DNA from: Bacteroidales bacterium
GTDB lineage: Bacteria > Bacteroidota > Bacteroidia > Bacteroidales > P3
Direction of reading: 5' to 3'
NCBI GenBank assembly: GCA_017616895.1
Contig: JAFZXE010000003.1
Span: 1 to 64,000 of the forward strand
DNA length: 64,000 bases
Under the pieces are notes generated by a model. It was given only the letters and a program-made list of their open reading frames with translations. It was not told the origin of the DNA and made no database searches. Made by a program: the position numbers and the translations under genes. Below are positions 7,338-16,006 of the stretch, piece after piece; the first letter of the stretch is position 1; every line of letters starts with the position of its first letter.

Positions 7338-8921
7338 ATGAACGAGAACAACACCACATCGAAGAGCATCGTGCTGCTGGCTATGCTGCTGGGTCTGCTG
7401 GCTGGCATAGTGGTGGCGCCCAAGGTGAAGGGCGGCAGCGACGAGGAGAAGCCTCACTCGACGGTGGGGGAGGTGTATGACCTCATAAGCGGGGAATATG
7501 TTGACCGCCTGGAGGGCGACAGCCTCGACGCACAGCTGGTGGCTGGGATGCTCTCAACGCTAGACCCCCACAGCAACTACCTCTCGGCTAAGGAGCTTCA
7601 GAAGCAGCAGGAGGAGTTGAGCGGCGGCTTCGACGGCATAGGCGTCGTGTTGCGCTACCGCAACGACACGGTGTGGGCGGGCGAGGTGATGGCCGGCAGC
7701 CCGGCAGAGAGGGCTGGCGTGCACCCGGGCGACCGCATCATCACGGTGGATGACAGCACGGTGTCGGGAGCAAAGCGGAACGTGGAATACGCGGTGAAGC
7801 TGATAAGGGGCCGCAAGGGCACGAAGGTGACGCTGGGTCTGTTGCGCGGCGTCGAGGCTAAGCCGCTGAAAGTGGCAATCGCGAGGGGTTCGATATTTGT
7901 GCCGAGTGTGCCTTACAGCGGCATGCTGGACAAGACCACCGGATACATCAAGGTGATACGCTTCGGCGAGACGACTTACCGCGAGTTCCACCATGCGCTG
8001 GCCAACCTGAAGGCGCAGGGGATGGAGCGGCTGGTGATAGACCTCAGGGGCAACGGCGGCGGCCTGCTCGAGGCGGCGGTCGATATAGCCAACGACCTGC
8101 TGCCCAACGGCAGGATGATTGTCTATACCGAGGGGGCACACATGCGGCGCTCCAACACATACGCCCGCGGAAAGGCGTTCTACGAGGGCGAAGTGACGGT
8201 GATGATAGACGAGCTGTCGGCTTCGGCGAGCGAGGTGGTCTCGGGTGCGATACAGGATAACGACCGCGGCATGATTGTGGGGCGCAGGAGCTTCGGCAAG
8301 GGGTTGGTGCAACGGCAGTTCGACCTGAGCGACGGCTCGGCCCTGTGGCTCACGGTGGCGCGGTACTACACCCCCTCAGGACGCTGCATACAGAGGCCTT
8401 ACGACAAGGGCTCGGACGAATACTACGCGAGCTACTTGGAGCGCATGTTGGCCGAGATGGAGAGCGACTCGATTGTGTCGGAGGTGACCGACACCACCAA
8501 ATACTACACCAACAAGGGTCGTGTGGTTTATGGCGGCGGCGGTATCTTCCCCGACAAGGTGCTCTCGTATCTGAGGGACGAGGACCTGGTGTATGTGAAC
8601 GGTTTGTTGAACCGTGGCTGTCTGACGGACTTGGCGCTCGAGTGCGTGATGCGCGACTACGAGGCTCTCCGCAAGCGCTATCCCACAGCCGACGACTTTG
8701 TGGCGAACTTCGTCGTGGATAACGCCATGATGGAGCGGCTCTACGCCCTCGGCGAGAAAAAAGGTGTGAAGAAAGACGCGAAGAGTGCAAGAAAATACGA
8801 TTCATTGTTACGAACTACATTGAAGGCCAACCTCGGCGAATGTCTCTACGGCGCGGCAACATACTACAGGATTAACGTAGCCAGCGACCACGAGCTGCAG
8901 CAGGCGGTGGCGAGTTTTTAG
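7338..8921 (+). CDS. S41-family carboxy-terminal processing protease
   Basis: Serine protease with a Ser-Lys dyad that trims or degrades proteins at the C-terminus in the periplasm. 527 aa: an N-terminal hydrophobic signal/anchor (SIVLLAMLLGLLAGIVVA), a PDZ domain at about 75-165 (GFDGIGVVLRY to SPAERAGVHPGDRI), then the protease core with VIDLRGNGGG, the nucleophile region LSASASEVVSGA (about 295) and the lysine in RSFGKGLVQ (about 320). The C-terminal 180 residues are helical, as in longer Bacteroidota CtpA-like proteins. ATG 7338 is preferred to the TTG two codons before. A thioredoxin-like gene follows after 18 bp and may be co-transcribed. Confidence 0.93.
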   Translation: MNENNTTSKSIVLLAMLLGLLAGIVVAPKVKGGSDEEKPHSTVGEVYDLISGEYVDRLEGDSLDAQLVAGMLSTLDPHSNYLSAKELQKQQEELSGGFDGIGVVLRYRNDTVWAGEVMAGSPAERAGVHPGDRIITVDDSTVSGAKRNVEYAVKLIRGRKGTKVTLGLLRGVEAKPLKVAIARGSIFVPSVPYSGMLDKTTGYIKVIRFGETTYREFHHALANLKAQGMERLVIDLRGNGGGLLEAAVDIANDLLPNGRMIVYTEGAHMRRSNTYARGKAFYEGEVTVMIDELSASASEVVSGAIQDNDRGMIVGRRSFGKGLVQRQFDLSDGSALWLTVARYYTPSGRCIQRPYDKGSDEYYASYLERMLAEMESDSIVSEVTDTTKYYTNKGRVVYGGGGIFPDKVLSYLRDEDLVYVNGLLNRGCLTDLALECVMRDYEALRKRYPTADDFVANFVVDNAMMERLYALGEKKGVKKDAKSARKYDSLLRTTLKANLGECLYGAATYYRINVASDHELQQAVASF

Positions 8922-8939
8922 TTTTTAAGTTTCAAGTTG

Positions 8940-10055
8940 ATGAAAAAGTTTTTAAGCATATTTGTGATGATGGCCATGATGGGTGCGTCGTGGTCGCAGA
9001 AAGTTGAACTCAACGGCACGGTCACGGGCCTTCCCAACGGGGTGCGGCTGACGCTTGGCGAGGCGGTGGGTTCGAAACTGGTGGTGCGCGACACGCTTGC
9101 GATAGCCGCAAACGGCAAATTCAAGACCACCCTGAATGTGACGTCGCCCACACTCTTCACCCTGCAGCCGCAGGTGGAGAAAGCGCCGCAGGTGCACCTT
9201 ATGGCGATGCCGGGCGACAAGGCGTTGACGCTCAACCTCGCCTACGACCAGCAGCACAACTTCATGAGGGTTGTGTCGTCCAAAGGTTCGCGCAATGCGG
9301 AGCTGTACCAGAAATTCAACGCGGCGCTGTACAACTCGTTGCAGGATTTTGACCGTATCAACGGCGAATTTGGCAAACCCGAGACCACAGAGGAACGTAA
9401 ACAGGAACTGCAGCAAGAGGCGCAGGGGGTTCAGCTTCGGCAGAAACTGGCCGTCAAGGAGGCTGTGAGTGCCTACAGCGACTGTGTGATGAGCGCCTTT
9501 CTGGTGACCTATTTCGACAACGACTTCGCCACCTACTGCGACCTCTACGAGCAGGTGCTCGGCAAGCTGACGCCGAAATACGCCGACAACCAGTTTGTGG
9601 CCAACATAGCCCGCATGGTGGCGACGAGCCTCAAAGAGGGTTCGCTGGCGCCGGAGATTGAGATGAAAGACAAAGACGGCAACATACGCAAGCTGAGCGA
9701 CCTGCGGGGCAAGGTGGTGCTGATTGACTTCTGGGCGTCGTGGTGCGGCCCGTGCAGGGCGGAGCTGCCCAACGTGGTGAGGCTCTACAACAAATACCAC
9801 GACAAAGGTTTCGACATCTACAGCGTGTCGCTCGACAAAGACCGCAACGCCTGGCTGCAGGCGATACAGAACACCGGACAGGTGTGGCCCAACCACGTGA
9901 GCGACCTGCAGGGCTGGACTTCGAGCGGAGGACGCACCTATGGTGTGAGTTCGATACCGCACACGGTGCTGATAGACGCCAAAGGACGCATCATAGGCAA
10001 GAAGCTGCGCGGAGAAGAACTGGCCACGAAACTAAAAGAGATATTCGGCGAGTGA
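8940..10055 (+). CDS. DUF4369-thioredoxin (TlpA/ResA-like) protein
   Basis: 371 aa, exported. Signal peptide at 1-19 (MKKFLSIFVMMAMMGASWSQ), a DUF4369-type beta domain at about 20-110, a helical linker, and a C-terminal TlpA-like thioredoxin fold with the redox motif WCGPC at 268-272 and cis-Pro near IPHTVLID. Such proteins reduce disulfides in the periplasm. The ATG at 8940 sits in a short heptamer-type repeat (AGTTTCA) that fills the gap to the protease gene. The stop is followed immediately by a palindromic mini-element. Confidence 0.92.
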   Translation: MKKFLSIFVMMAMMGASWSQKVELNGTVTGLPNGVRLTLGEAVGSKLVVRDTLAIAANGKFKTTLNVTSPTLFTLQPQVEKAPQVHLMAMPGDKALTLNLAYDQQHNFMRVVSSKGSRNAELYQKFNAALYNSLQDFDRINGEFGKPETTEERKQELQQEAQGVQLRQKLAVKEAVSAYSDCVMSAFLVTYFDNDFATYCDLYEQVLGKLTPKYADNQFVANIARMVATSLKEGSLAPEIEMKDKDGNIRKLSDLRGKVVLIDFWASWCGPCRAELPNVVRLYNKYHDKGFDIYSVSLDKDRNAWLQAIQNTGQVWPNHVSDLQGWTSSGGRTYGVSSIPHTVLIDAKGRIIGKKLRGEELATKLKEIFGE

Positions 10056-10080
10056 GTGCGTGCCCGCACAGGGCAGTTAA
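10056..10080 (+). repeat. Palindromic mini-element copy after the thioredoxin gene
   Basis: GTGCGTGCCCGCACAGGGC directly after the TGA stop. The core GTGCG-TGCC-CGCAC is an inverted repeat. The same core plus GATAA occurs inside the MMPL gene (54949-54988, 55032-55072, 55999-56070). Confidence 0.7.
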
Positions 10081-10082
10081 TT

Positions 10083-10117
10083 AGTTTTAAGCTGTAAGTT
10101 TTAAGTATTAAGTTTCT
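10083..10117 (+). repeat. AGTTTTA heptamer array (intergenic family)
   Basis: Five heptamers AGTTTTA, AGCTGTA, AGTTTTA, AGTATTA, AGTTTCT. The AGCTGTAAGTTTTAAGT core recurs, sometimes with one change, at 15.97, 52.48 and 53.28 kb. Unit and order are conserved, so the copies are related and not chance composition. Confidence 0.8.
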
Positions 10118-10199
10118 GGTCACAGGTCACATATCAACATAAAACATATCCACATATCAACATATCAACAAAGTCAGCGGTCAGTAGTCAGTAAATTCA

Positions 10200-10236
10200 T
10201 TTGTCAATTCACAATTCACTAATCACCATTCACTAA
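10200..10236 (+). repeat. TTTGTC-(NNTTCAC)n heptamer array (intergenic family)
   Basis: TTTGTC followed by heptamers AATTCAC, AATTCAC, TAATCAC, CATTCAC. Related arrays lie at about 20.55, 38.93, 40.12, 42.75, 45.41, 46.11 and, inverted, 53.93 kb. The rest of the gap 10056-10272 holds only this, the two previous repeats and TATCAACA-type repeats; I see no gene. Confidence 0.8.
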
Positions 10237-10272
10237 CACAATAACGCATTAACACAATAACGCAATCAAGAA

Positions 10273-10698
10273 ATGTACTCCTACGAATATCCTCGGCCGG
10301 CTTTGACTGCCGACATCGTGTTGCTCGACGCCGAGCGCCGCGAGGTGTTGCTGATAAAACGAGGCCACGAGCCGTTTAAGGACTGCTGGGCTTTCCCCGG
10401 AGGGTTCTTCGATATGGAGGATGAGACGATAGAAGCAACTGCGAGACGCGAGCTGAAAGAAGAGACGGGTGTGGACAGCGTGAGGTTGGAAGAGCTGTGT
10501 ACCGCGTCGAAAAAAGGGCGCGACCCACGTGGGAGAACGGTGACGGTGGTGTTTGCCGCGCTGGTGGACAGCACGAAGATAAACGCCAAAGGCGACGACG
10601 ACGCCAAAGAGGCGCGCTGGTTCGGTCTCGACGCACTGCCGCCGCTGGCCTTCGACCACGGGGAAATACTGCAGAAAGCAATAAAGAAATATTTGTAG
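10273..10698 (+). CDS. Nudix hydrolase
   Basis: 141 aa. Hydrolyses a nucleoside-diphosphate-linked substrate that cannot be read from sequence. The Nudix signature lies at about 42-66: GGFFDMEDETIEATARRELK continuing EETG. The N-terminus (PRPALTADIVLL) and WFGLDALPPLAFDH at the end resemble Bacteroidota Nudix proteins near ADP-ribose pyrophosphatases. ATG 10273 follows repeat-rich DNA. It is followed after 35 bp by mrp on the same strand. Confidence 0.9.
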   Translation: MYSYEYPRPALTADIVLLDAERREVLLIKRGHEPFKDCWAFPGGFFDMEDETIEATARRELKEETGVDSVRLEELCTASKKGRDPRGRTVTVVFAALVDSTKINAKGDDDAKEARWFGLDALPPLAFDHGEILQKAIKKYL

Positions 10699-10733
10699 CG
10701 TTTTTGAATACAGACTTTTTTTAACATAACACA

Positions 10734-11801
10734 ATGAGCATAACAAAGACACAGGTAGAAATGGCGCTGAGCCATGTGGACGACCCTGACCTGGGGCAGA
10801 ACCTCATGAAGCTCGGCATGATTGAGAACATAAATATCGACGGGTTGAAAATCTCGTTCGACCTGGTGCTTACCACCGCTGGATGCCCCATGAAAAAGAA
10901 GATGAGCGACGACTGTGTGAACGCCATCCACGAATATGTGGACCGCGACGCCGAGGTGACGGTCAACCTCACCACTCGCAAGGTGGAGCAGCCCGACCCG
11001 AAGGAGATGTTTCCGAATATCAAGCACACCATCGTGGTGGCTTCGGGCAAAGGCGGCGTGGGAAAAAGCACGGTGGCGGTGAACCTCGCCATCTCGCTGG
11101 CCAAGACCGGCGCCAAGGTAGGGTTGGTCGATGCCGACATCTACGGTCCGTCGATACCGATCATGTTTGACATAAAGCAGGAGGACATCTACGGCGAACG
11201 TCACGGGGACAAGACCTATATGGTGCCTATCGAGAAATACAACATCAAGCTGATGTCGGTGGGTTTCCTCGTCGATACCGACAAGGCGATTGTGTGGCGC
11301 GGACCTATGGCAAGCGGTGCGCTGAAACAGCTGCTCACCGAGACCTGGTGGGACGAGATTGACTATCTGGTGGTCGATATGCCACCGGGAACGGGCGACA
11401 TACAGCTCACCATAGCGCAGACACTCCCGTCGGCAAGCGCCATCATAGTGAGCACGCCGCAGAAGGTGGCTTTGGCCGATGTGGTGCGCGGAGTCGAGAT
11501 GTTCCGCAACCCAGGCATCAACATCCCGGTCTTGGGATTTGTGGAGAACATGGCTTATTTCACTCCGGCCGAGCTGCCCAACAACAAATACTATATCTTC
11601 GGCAAGGAGGGCTGCGCCAATCTCGCAAAAGAGATGGGCATACCGCTGCTGGGCGAGATACCGCTGGTGCAGGCCATCGCCGAATCGGGCGACAACGGCA
11701 AGCCTACGGCTCTGTGGAGCGACAAGCCCACTCCCGAAAGCGAAGCGTTTATGCGGGTCGCCGAAAACGCCATCAAGGAGATTTGCAAATTGAAAAACTG
11801 A
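10734..11801 (+). CDS. mrp: Mrp/ApbC family iron-sulfur carrier P-loop ATPase
   Basis: 355 aa. Carries or delivers Fe-S clusters in the cytosol. N-terminal MIP18-like domain (residues 1-85, with TAGCPMKKK), then the Walker A GKGGVGKST at 105-113, DADIYGPSIP and VDMPPGTGD. The CxxC pair of classical Mrp is absent; the segment reads FTPAELPNNKYYIFGKEGC, as in many Bacteroidota homologues. A NifU-like gene follows after 19 bp and gives a coherent Fe-S context. Confidence 0.94.
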   Translation: MSITKTQVEMALSHVDDPDLGQNLMKLGMIENINIDGLKISFDLVLTTAGCPMKKKMSDDCVNAIHEYVDRDAEVTVNLTTRKVEQPDPKEMFPNIKHTIVVASGKGGVGKSTVAVNLAISLAKTGAKVGLVDADIYGPSIPIMFDIKQEDIYGERHGDKTYMVPIEKYNIKLMSVGFLVDTDKAIVWRGPMASGALKQLLTETWWDEIDYLVVDMPPGTGDIQLTIAQTLPSASAIIVSTPQKVALADVVRGVEMFRNPGINIPVLGFVENMAYFTPAELPNNKYYIFGKEGCANLAKEMGIPLLGEIPLVQAIAESGDNGKPTALWSDKPTPESEAFMRVAENAIKEICKLKN

Positions 11802-11820
11802 CAACCGAAATCACCCCAAT

Positions 11821-12072
11821 ATGACAGATCAAGAAAAAGCAACAGTTGAGCAGAAGGTGAAGAACGCACTCGACCAAATCAGAGTGTATCTGCAGCAGGA
11901 TGGCGGCGACGTCGAATATGTCGATTTGACCAACGAGGGCGTGGTGATAGTGCGTCTGACTGGCCATTGCGGCACCTGTCCGCACGCCATGGCCACCCTC
12001 AAGCAGGGCATCGAGTCGGCTATGAAGAAGGCGATTCCCGAAGTGAAGTCGGTTGAACGAATAGATTGGTAG
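11821..12072 (+). CDS. NifU C-terminal-type Fe-S scaffold/carrier (Nfu-like)
   Basis: 83 aa single-domain Nfu protein. Cys50 and Cys53 in GHCGTCPHA form the CxxC that binds a shared [4Fe-4S] cluster in a dimer. The segment IRVYLQQDGGDVEYV is the family N-terminal signature. Its place between mrp and the cobalamin adenosyltransferase gene, with 3 bp to the latter, indicates one operon. Confidence 0.93.
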   Translation: MTDQEKATVEQKVKNALDQIRVYLQQDGGDVEYVDLTNEGVVIVRLTGHCGTCPHAMATLKQGIESAMKKAIPEVKSVERIDW

Positions 12073-12075
12073 GCT

Positions 12076-12621
12076 ATGGTTTACACAAAGACAGGCGACA
12101 AAGGAACCACCTCGCTGGTGGGCGGAAAGCGGGTCAGCAAATGCGACCCGAGGGTTGAGGCCTACGGAACTGTGGACGAGCTCAACTCGCACGTCGGGCT
12201 CCTCGCCGAATATGCCAATTCAATTGACCCCGCAATCTACACTCAGATGAAGTCCATTCAGGACGACCTGTTCACCATACAGACTCTTCTGGCTACTGAG
12301 GATGAGGCTCTATACGCCAAAATGCCGCAAGTCTCCGAGTACGACATAAAGAAGCTGGAGCAGTGGATAGACACCACCGAGGCATCGCTGCCGAAACTGC
12401 GGTCGTTTGTGACTGCTGGCGGCAGCGTGGCGGGTGCTCAAGCTCATGTGGCTCGTTGCGTCTGCCGCAGGGCTGAACGCCGTGTGGTGGAAATGTCTCA
12501 GCAGTGCAATGTCGAGCCAGTTTTGATGCAGTATCTGAACCGTCTCTCCGACTATCTCTTCGTTATTTCGCGCAAACTCGTTGTGTCTGAGGGCAAAGAA
12601 GAGACGTTCAAAAAAATATAG
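12076..12621 (+). CDS. PduO-type ATP:cob(I)alamin adenosyltransferase
   Basis: 181 aa. Makes adenosylcobalamin from cob(I)alamin and ATP. The N-terminal ATP site YTKTGDKGTTSLVGGKRVSK and the Arg-rich segment CRRAERRVV with DYLFVISRK are diagnostic. Last gene of the mrp-nfu operon; the promoter for the next gene begins a few bases after its stop. Confidence 0.94.
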   Translation: MVYTKTGDKGTTSLVGGKRVSKCDPRVEAYGTVDELNSHVGLLAEYANSIDPAIYTQMKSIQDDLFTIQTLLATEDEALYAKMPQVSEYDIKKLEQWIDTTEASLPKLRSFVTAGGSVAGAQAHVARCVCRRAERRVVEMSQQCNVEPVLMQYLNRLSDYLFVISRKLVVSEGKEETFKKI

Positions 12622-12630
12622 CTCTCAAAT

Positions 12631-12660
12631 TTTGCCATTTTTCTAAAAGATGTATTTTTG
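12631..12660 (+). promoter_or_regulatory. Promoter of the DUF2795 gene
   Basis: TTTG (12631-12634), 18 bases, TATTTTTG (12653-12660): consensus spacing. The leader to the ATG at 12741 is about 75 nt. Confidence 0.8.
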
Positions 12661-12740
12661 CAGAAACAAAAAAAAAGCTAAACAGCAATCAAATTATAGC
12701 AAATCAAAGATATATCAGGTAATTTAAACAGTTAAAGACT

Positions 12741-12962
12741 ATGTATTGGACGCTAGAATTGGCCTCGAAGCTAGAAGACGCTCCATGGCCTGCAACTAAA
12801 GAGGAACTTATAGATTACGCCCAGCGTACCGGCGCTCCGATGGAGGTGATTGAGAACCTTCAAGAAATCGAGGACGAGGGCGAAGCATACGAGACAATCG
12901 AGGATATCTGGCCCGACTATCCCACGAAAGAGGATTTCTTCTTCGAAGAGGACGAATACTAG
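12741..12962 (+). CDS. Small acidic DUF2795 protein
   Basis: 73 aa, cytosolic and strongly acidic. The N-terminus YWTLELASKLEDAPWPATKEELIDYAQRTG matches the DUF2795 family of small proteins conserved in Bacteroidota, with no established biochemical role. The tail (KEDFFFEEDEY) is rich in Asp and Glu. It has its own promoter, so it is not a tail of the cobalamin operon. Confidence 0.88.
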   Translation: MYWTLELASKLEDAPWPATKEELIDYAQRTGAPMEVIENLQEIEDEGEAYETIEDIWPDYPTKEDFFFEEDEY

Positions 12963-13041
12963 GCAATGACGGAAAAATGGAGATACGGGTGGCGTGTGTG
13001 ACACTGCCGCCCATTTTTTATACCTTTTCATAACGGCTGAA

Positions 13042-13815
13042 ATGAAGATAGTTTTTATTGGAGCGGGTAATGTCGCAACACATCTGGCAAAGGCGATGTC
13101 AGCGGCGGGTCACACCATCGTGCAGATGTGGTCGCGCGACATTCGCCATGCTGCCGAGAGTGCGGCTATGACTGGTGCGGCGGCTATCGACAAATTGGAG
13201 GATTTAGACAGAGCTGCTGACTTTTACATCATCGCGGTACCCGACGATCACATATCCGCCATGTCCGCCCAATTGCCGTCTGTAGAGGGGATAGTGCTTC
13301 ACACGAGCGGGAGCGTGCCTATTGAGGCAATCAAGCAGCAGCGGTGCGGCGTGATATGGTTCCCGCACTCATTTGTAAAAGGTACCGACATGTCTTACGA
13401 CAATCTGCAATGTTGCTACGAAGGCTCGTCAGCCGAAGTTGAGTCGGCCTTGCAGGCTTTGTTGGGCGGTGTCGCTTACAGCAGTTACCGCCTCGACAGC
13501 ACTCAGCGCCGTTGGGCACATCTGGCCTCGGTGGTCACCAACAATTTCTGCCACGCCTTGAACACTCTCGGCGAGCAGATAATGAATCAGCACAACATGG
13601 ATTTTGCGATGCTGCATCCGCTCATTCTCTCCACCGCCGAGCGGGCAATGCAGCCGAATTTGGCTTCCAGGCAGACTGGTCCTGCCGCCAGGCACGACGA
13701 AAAGACTATGCAGGCGCACAGGCAGATGCTCGAAAGCATGCCCGAGGCTCAGAAGGCATACGAGGCGCTCTCAGACTTGATTCAGTCGTTCCAGAAGTCT
13801 GAGGGTATCAGATAG
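13042..13815 (+). CDS. Rossmann-fold DUF2520 protein
   Basis: 257 aa. N-terminal NAD(P)-binding domain (MKIVFIGAGNVATHLAKAM, a GxGxxA/T motif) followed by the helical DUF2520 domain (HLASVVTNNFCHAL, HPLILSTAERAM). It resembles ketopantoate reductase and 6-phosphogluconate dehydrogenase folds, but its substrate is unknown. ATG 13042 is chosen over an upstream start because the Rossmann beta-strand begins directly there. The 3' end overlaps the convergent DUF2723 gene by 34 bp. Confidence 0.9.
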   Translation: MKIVFIGAGNVATHLAKAMSAAGHTIVQMWSRDIRHAAESAAMTGAAAIDKLEDLDRAADFYIIAVPDDHISAMSAQLPSVEGIVLHTSGSVPIEAIKQQRCGVIWFPHSFVKGTDMSYDNLQCCYEGSSAEVESALQALLGGVAYSSYRLDSTQRRWAHLASVVTNNFCHALNTLGEQIMNQHNMDFAMLHPLILSTAERAMQPNLASRQTGPAARHDEKTMQAHRQMLESMPEAQKAYEALSDLIQSFQKSEGIR

Positions 13816-15971
13816 TACTGCTCAGCATAATGTCTTAGATGTGGGCGGATGCTCTTGTAGTAGCGTTCGTCGTCGGCAATCTTATCCTTCAGAATACGCA
13901 TAGTTTCTTCATACTTGTCGCTACATCCAGCTGCGTGATAGACTCGTGCGATGTCGCGAAGTATCGTTTTGTCGGCTATAATCGCAATCGGCAGTTGCTC
14001 GTCGGTGGCAGCAATCAGTTGTATCGCTTGCTCATCTTTCCTGTCAAGAACAAGCCGTCTGGCGACTTGCTCCACCGAACGCCAATAAGACTCGATAAAC
14101 TGGCGTGAAATCGGGTCGATATGCACCGACGTGATGTCGTACCAGCTGATATCCTTCAGTGCATGGCGATAGAATGTCTCGCAGTCAATCGAGTCGCACG
14201 GGGTGGGGCAGAGGCGGTAGCAGAGTCCCGTCAGCTGTAGCCGTCCCTGGAAATGATCGCCATAGTAGTCCCTCATATAACGTGAGAAGAACACTGGGCG
14301 CTTGAAGTTGTTGGCATTGAGTGTGGGAGTCAACCAGCGCCAGCCGCCTTTCAGGTTCACGTTGGCAACGGTGACATCGGGTCTTATGCCTTCGACCTGT
14401 TGGGCGTACCAAAGCGGGAAGGTGTCGTTGTCGCCGTAGGTGATGAGTATGGCGTCCTGGTCGCACGAGTTGAGCATGTTCGCAGCCGTGTCGTGCGCTG
14501 TATATCGTCCATGTCGGCTGTGGTCGTCCCAGTTCTGGCAAGCCATCAGGGTAGGAACCGCCGCCACAAGCAGGTATGCCGCCAATACGGCTGGCTTTTT
14601 GAACTTTCGGCTTTTCAGCTTTTGTATGGCCTCAACCAGCCACTTGGCACCAAACGCTATCCAAACCGCGAAGGCATAGAACGACAGTATGTAGGCGTAG
14701 TCGCGTTCCCTCGGCTCATACACGGGGTGGTTCATGTAAAACCCCAGCACTATGCCGCCCATGAGGAACAATGCGAGTGTCGCGAAGAATCCGTGGCGTC
14801 GCGGGCGGCATTGGAATATTGCGCCAAAGATGCCCAGCAGTAGCGGCAATGCGAAATAGCGGTTGTGTGCGCTTCCAGCCATATCCTGTGGCGGTGTCGC
14901 CGACGAGCCCACCAGCAGGTCGTCTATGAGAGGAAGTCCTGTGATGAACTGTCCGTTCTGCATCCCGCCGAATCCCTGCCGGTCGTTGAATCGCCCGCTG
15001 AAGTTCCACATCAGATACCGCATATACATATAGCCAAACTGGTAGCTCACCAGCAGCTCCACGTCGCCTCCTTTGCCCTGCCACACGGCGTAGTGGTCGG
15101 CGTTCGAGGCGTCTTTGCGCCAACTGCGCGGCCACAGCGGGGCTTTTGCATATTGGTCGCGTTTCAGGTATTTCTCAAACCCTTTGGCCGTCGAGGGGTC
15201 GCCGTAGCATATCTGCGGTTTTGCGGCGGCGCGTATCGGCACTATGGCGTATGTGCTCAATCCCATCGCGAAAAACAGCAGAGCGATGCTCACAAGCCCT
15301 GTAATCCTCTTGCTTGAGTGTCTCCTTGGTGAGCGGCGTAGATTTAAGATGACAATCAGCGCCACCGAGGGTAGCACCAGCAGCGTCAGCTGATGCACCC
15401 CGACCCCCAATCCTGCTACCAGAGCTATGAGCAGCAGCCAGCGGTTGCGGCGTGGGCCCACCGAACTGTACCATTTCATCGCTGTCCACAGCATCAACGC
15501 GGCCATGCAGGTGGCAAGTGAATAGACCTCGCTCTCCGTGGCCGAAAACCACGCTGTGTCGCAGAACATGTAGCATAGCGATCCAATCAGCGCTGCCCAT
15601 CGTGTCGCCAGTCGCGGCCCGTCCTCTTGCGGCTCGGCGAGCATCAGTATGGTGCTGTATAGCAGACCCACCGTCACGCCCGCGGCCATAGCCGACAGTG
15701 CGTTCGACAGCGGTGCCACAAGCATAGCGTTGCCACAGGCAGGAAGCATCACGCAATGCGCCAGCAGGTTGTAGGTCGGTGCTCCTGGCGGGTGCCCCAC
15801 CTGCAATCCGTACGAGGTGGCTATAAATTCACCGCAATCCCAGAAACTCACCGTCGGCTCCATCGTGAGCAGATAGACAATGCTTCCGACAACGGCTAAC
15901 ACCACAGCGATAAGCCTGTCGGCATGTTTATCCAACCACCGTCCGCCTATATCTGCCCTCCTGAAACTCAA
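13782..15971 (-). CDS. DUF2723 multi-pass membrane protein (GT117-like)
   Basis: 729 aa. About 10 transmembrane segments in the first 480 residues; the family hallmark YLLTMEPTVSFWDCGEFIAT with GHPPGAPTYNLLAH gives the DUF2723/GT117 assignment, a family related to protein O-mannosyltransferases. A soluble C-terminal part follows (YGDNDTFPLWYAQQVEGIRPDV). It is shorter than the roughly 1000-residue versions. The only usable start near the first helix is a TTG at 15971, four codons after an in-frame stop; this TTG lies in an AGTTTTA-type repeat. It follows lptE in the same direction. Confidence 0.88.
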   Translation of the reverse strand: MSFRRADIGGRWLDKHADRLIAVVLAVVGSIVYLLTMEPTVSFWDCGEFIATSYGLQVGHPPGAPTYNLLAHCVMLPACGNAMLVAPLSNALSAMAAGVTVGLLYSTILMLAEPQEDGPRLATRWAALIGSLCYMFCDTAWFSATESEVYSLATCMAALMLWTAMKWYSSVGPRRNRWLLLIALVAGLGVGVHQLTLLVLPSVALIVILNLRRSPRRHSSKRITGLVSIALLFFAMGLSTYAIVPIRAAAKPQICYGDPSTAKGFEKYLKRDQYAKAPLWPRSWRKDASNADHYAVWQGKGGDVELLVSYQFGYMYMRYLMWNFSGRFNDRQGFGGMQNGQFITGLPLIDDLLVGSSATPPQDMAGSAHNRYFALPLLLGIFGAIFQCRPRRHGFFATLALFLMGGIVLGFYMNHPVYEPRERDYAYILSFYAFAVWIAFGAKWLVEAIQKLKSRKFKKPAVLAAYLLVAAVPTLMACQNWDDHSRHGRYTAHDTAANMLNSCDQDAILITYGDNDTFPLWYAQQVEGIRPDVTVANVNLKGGWRWLTPTLNANNFKRPVFFSRYMRDYYGDHFQGRLQLTGLCYRLCPTPCDSIDCETFYRHALKDISWYDITSVHIDPISRQFIESYWRSVEQVARRLVLDRKDEQAIQLIAATDEQLPIAIIADKTILRDIARVYHAAGCSDKYEETMRILKDKIADDERYYKSIRPHLRHYAEQYYLIPSDFWND

Positions 15972-16005
15972 ACTTAAAACTTACAGCTTAAAACTCAAAC
16001 CTAAA
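15955..16005 (-). repeat. AGTTTTA heptamer array, copy upstream of the DUF2723 gene
   Basis: Read leftward: AGTTTTA, GGTTTG, AGTTTTA, AGCTGTA, AGTTTTA, AGTTTG, AGTTTCA. It bridges lptE and the DUF2723 gene and contains the probable TTG start of the latter. Confidence 0.8.
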
Positions 16006-16006
16006 A

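Noticed and set aside
7131..7457. Leftward open frame of about 108 codons over the first 11-bp array
   Set aside because: Its sequence is Phe/Leu/Tyr-rich low complexity created by the repeat, it overlaps the S41 protease start and promoter, and the second array lacks an equivalent started frame.
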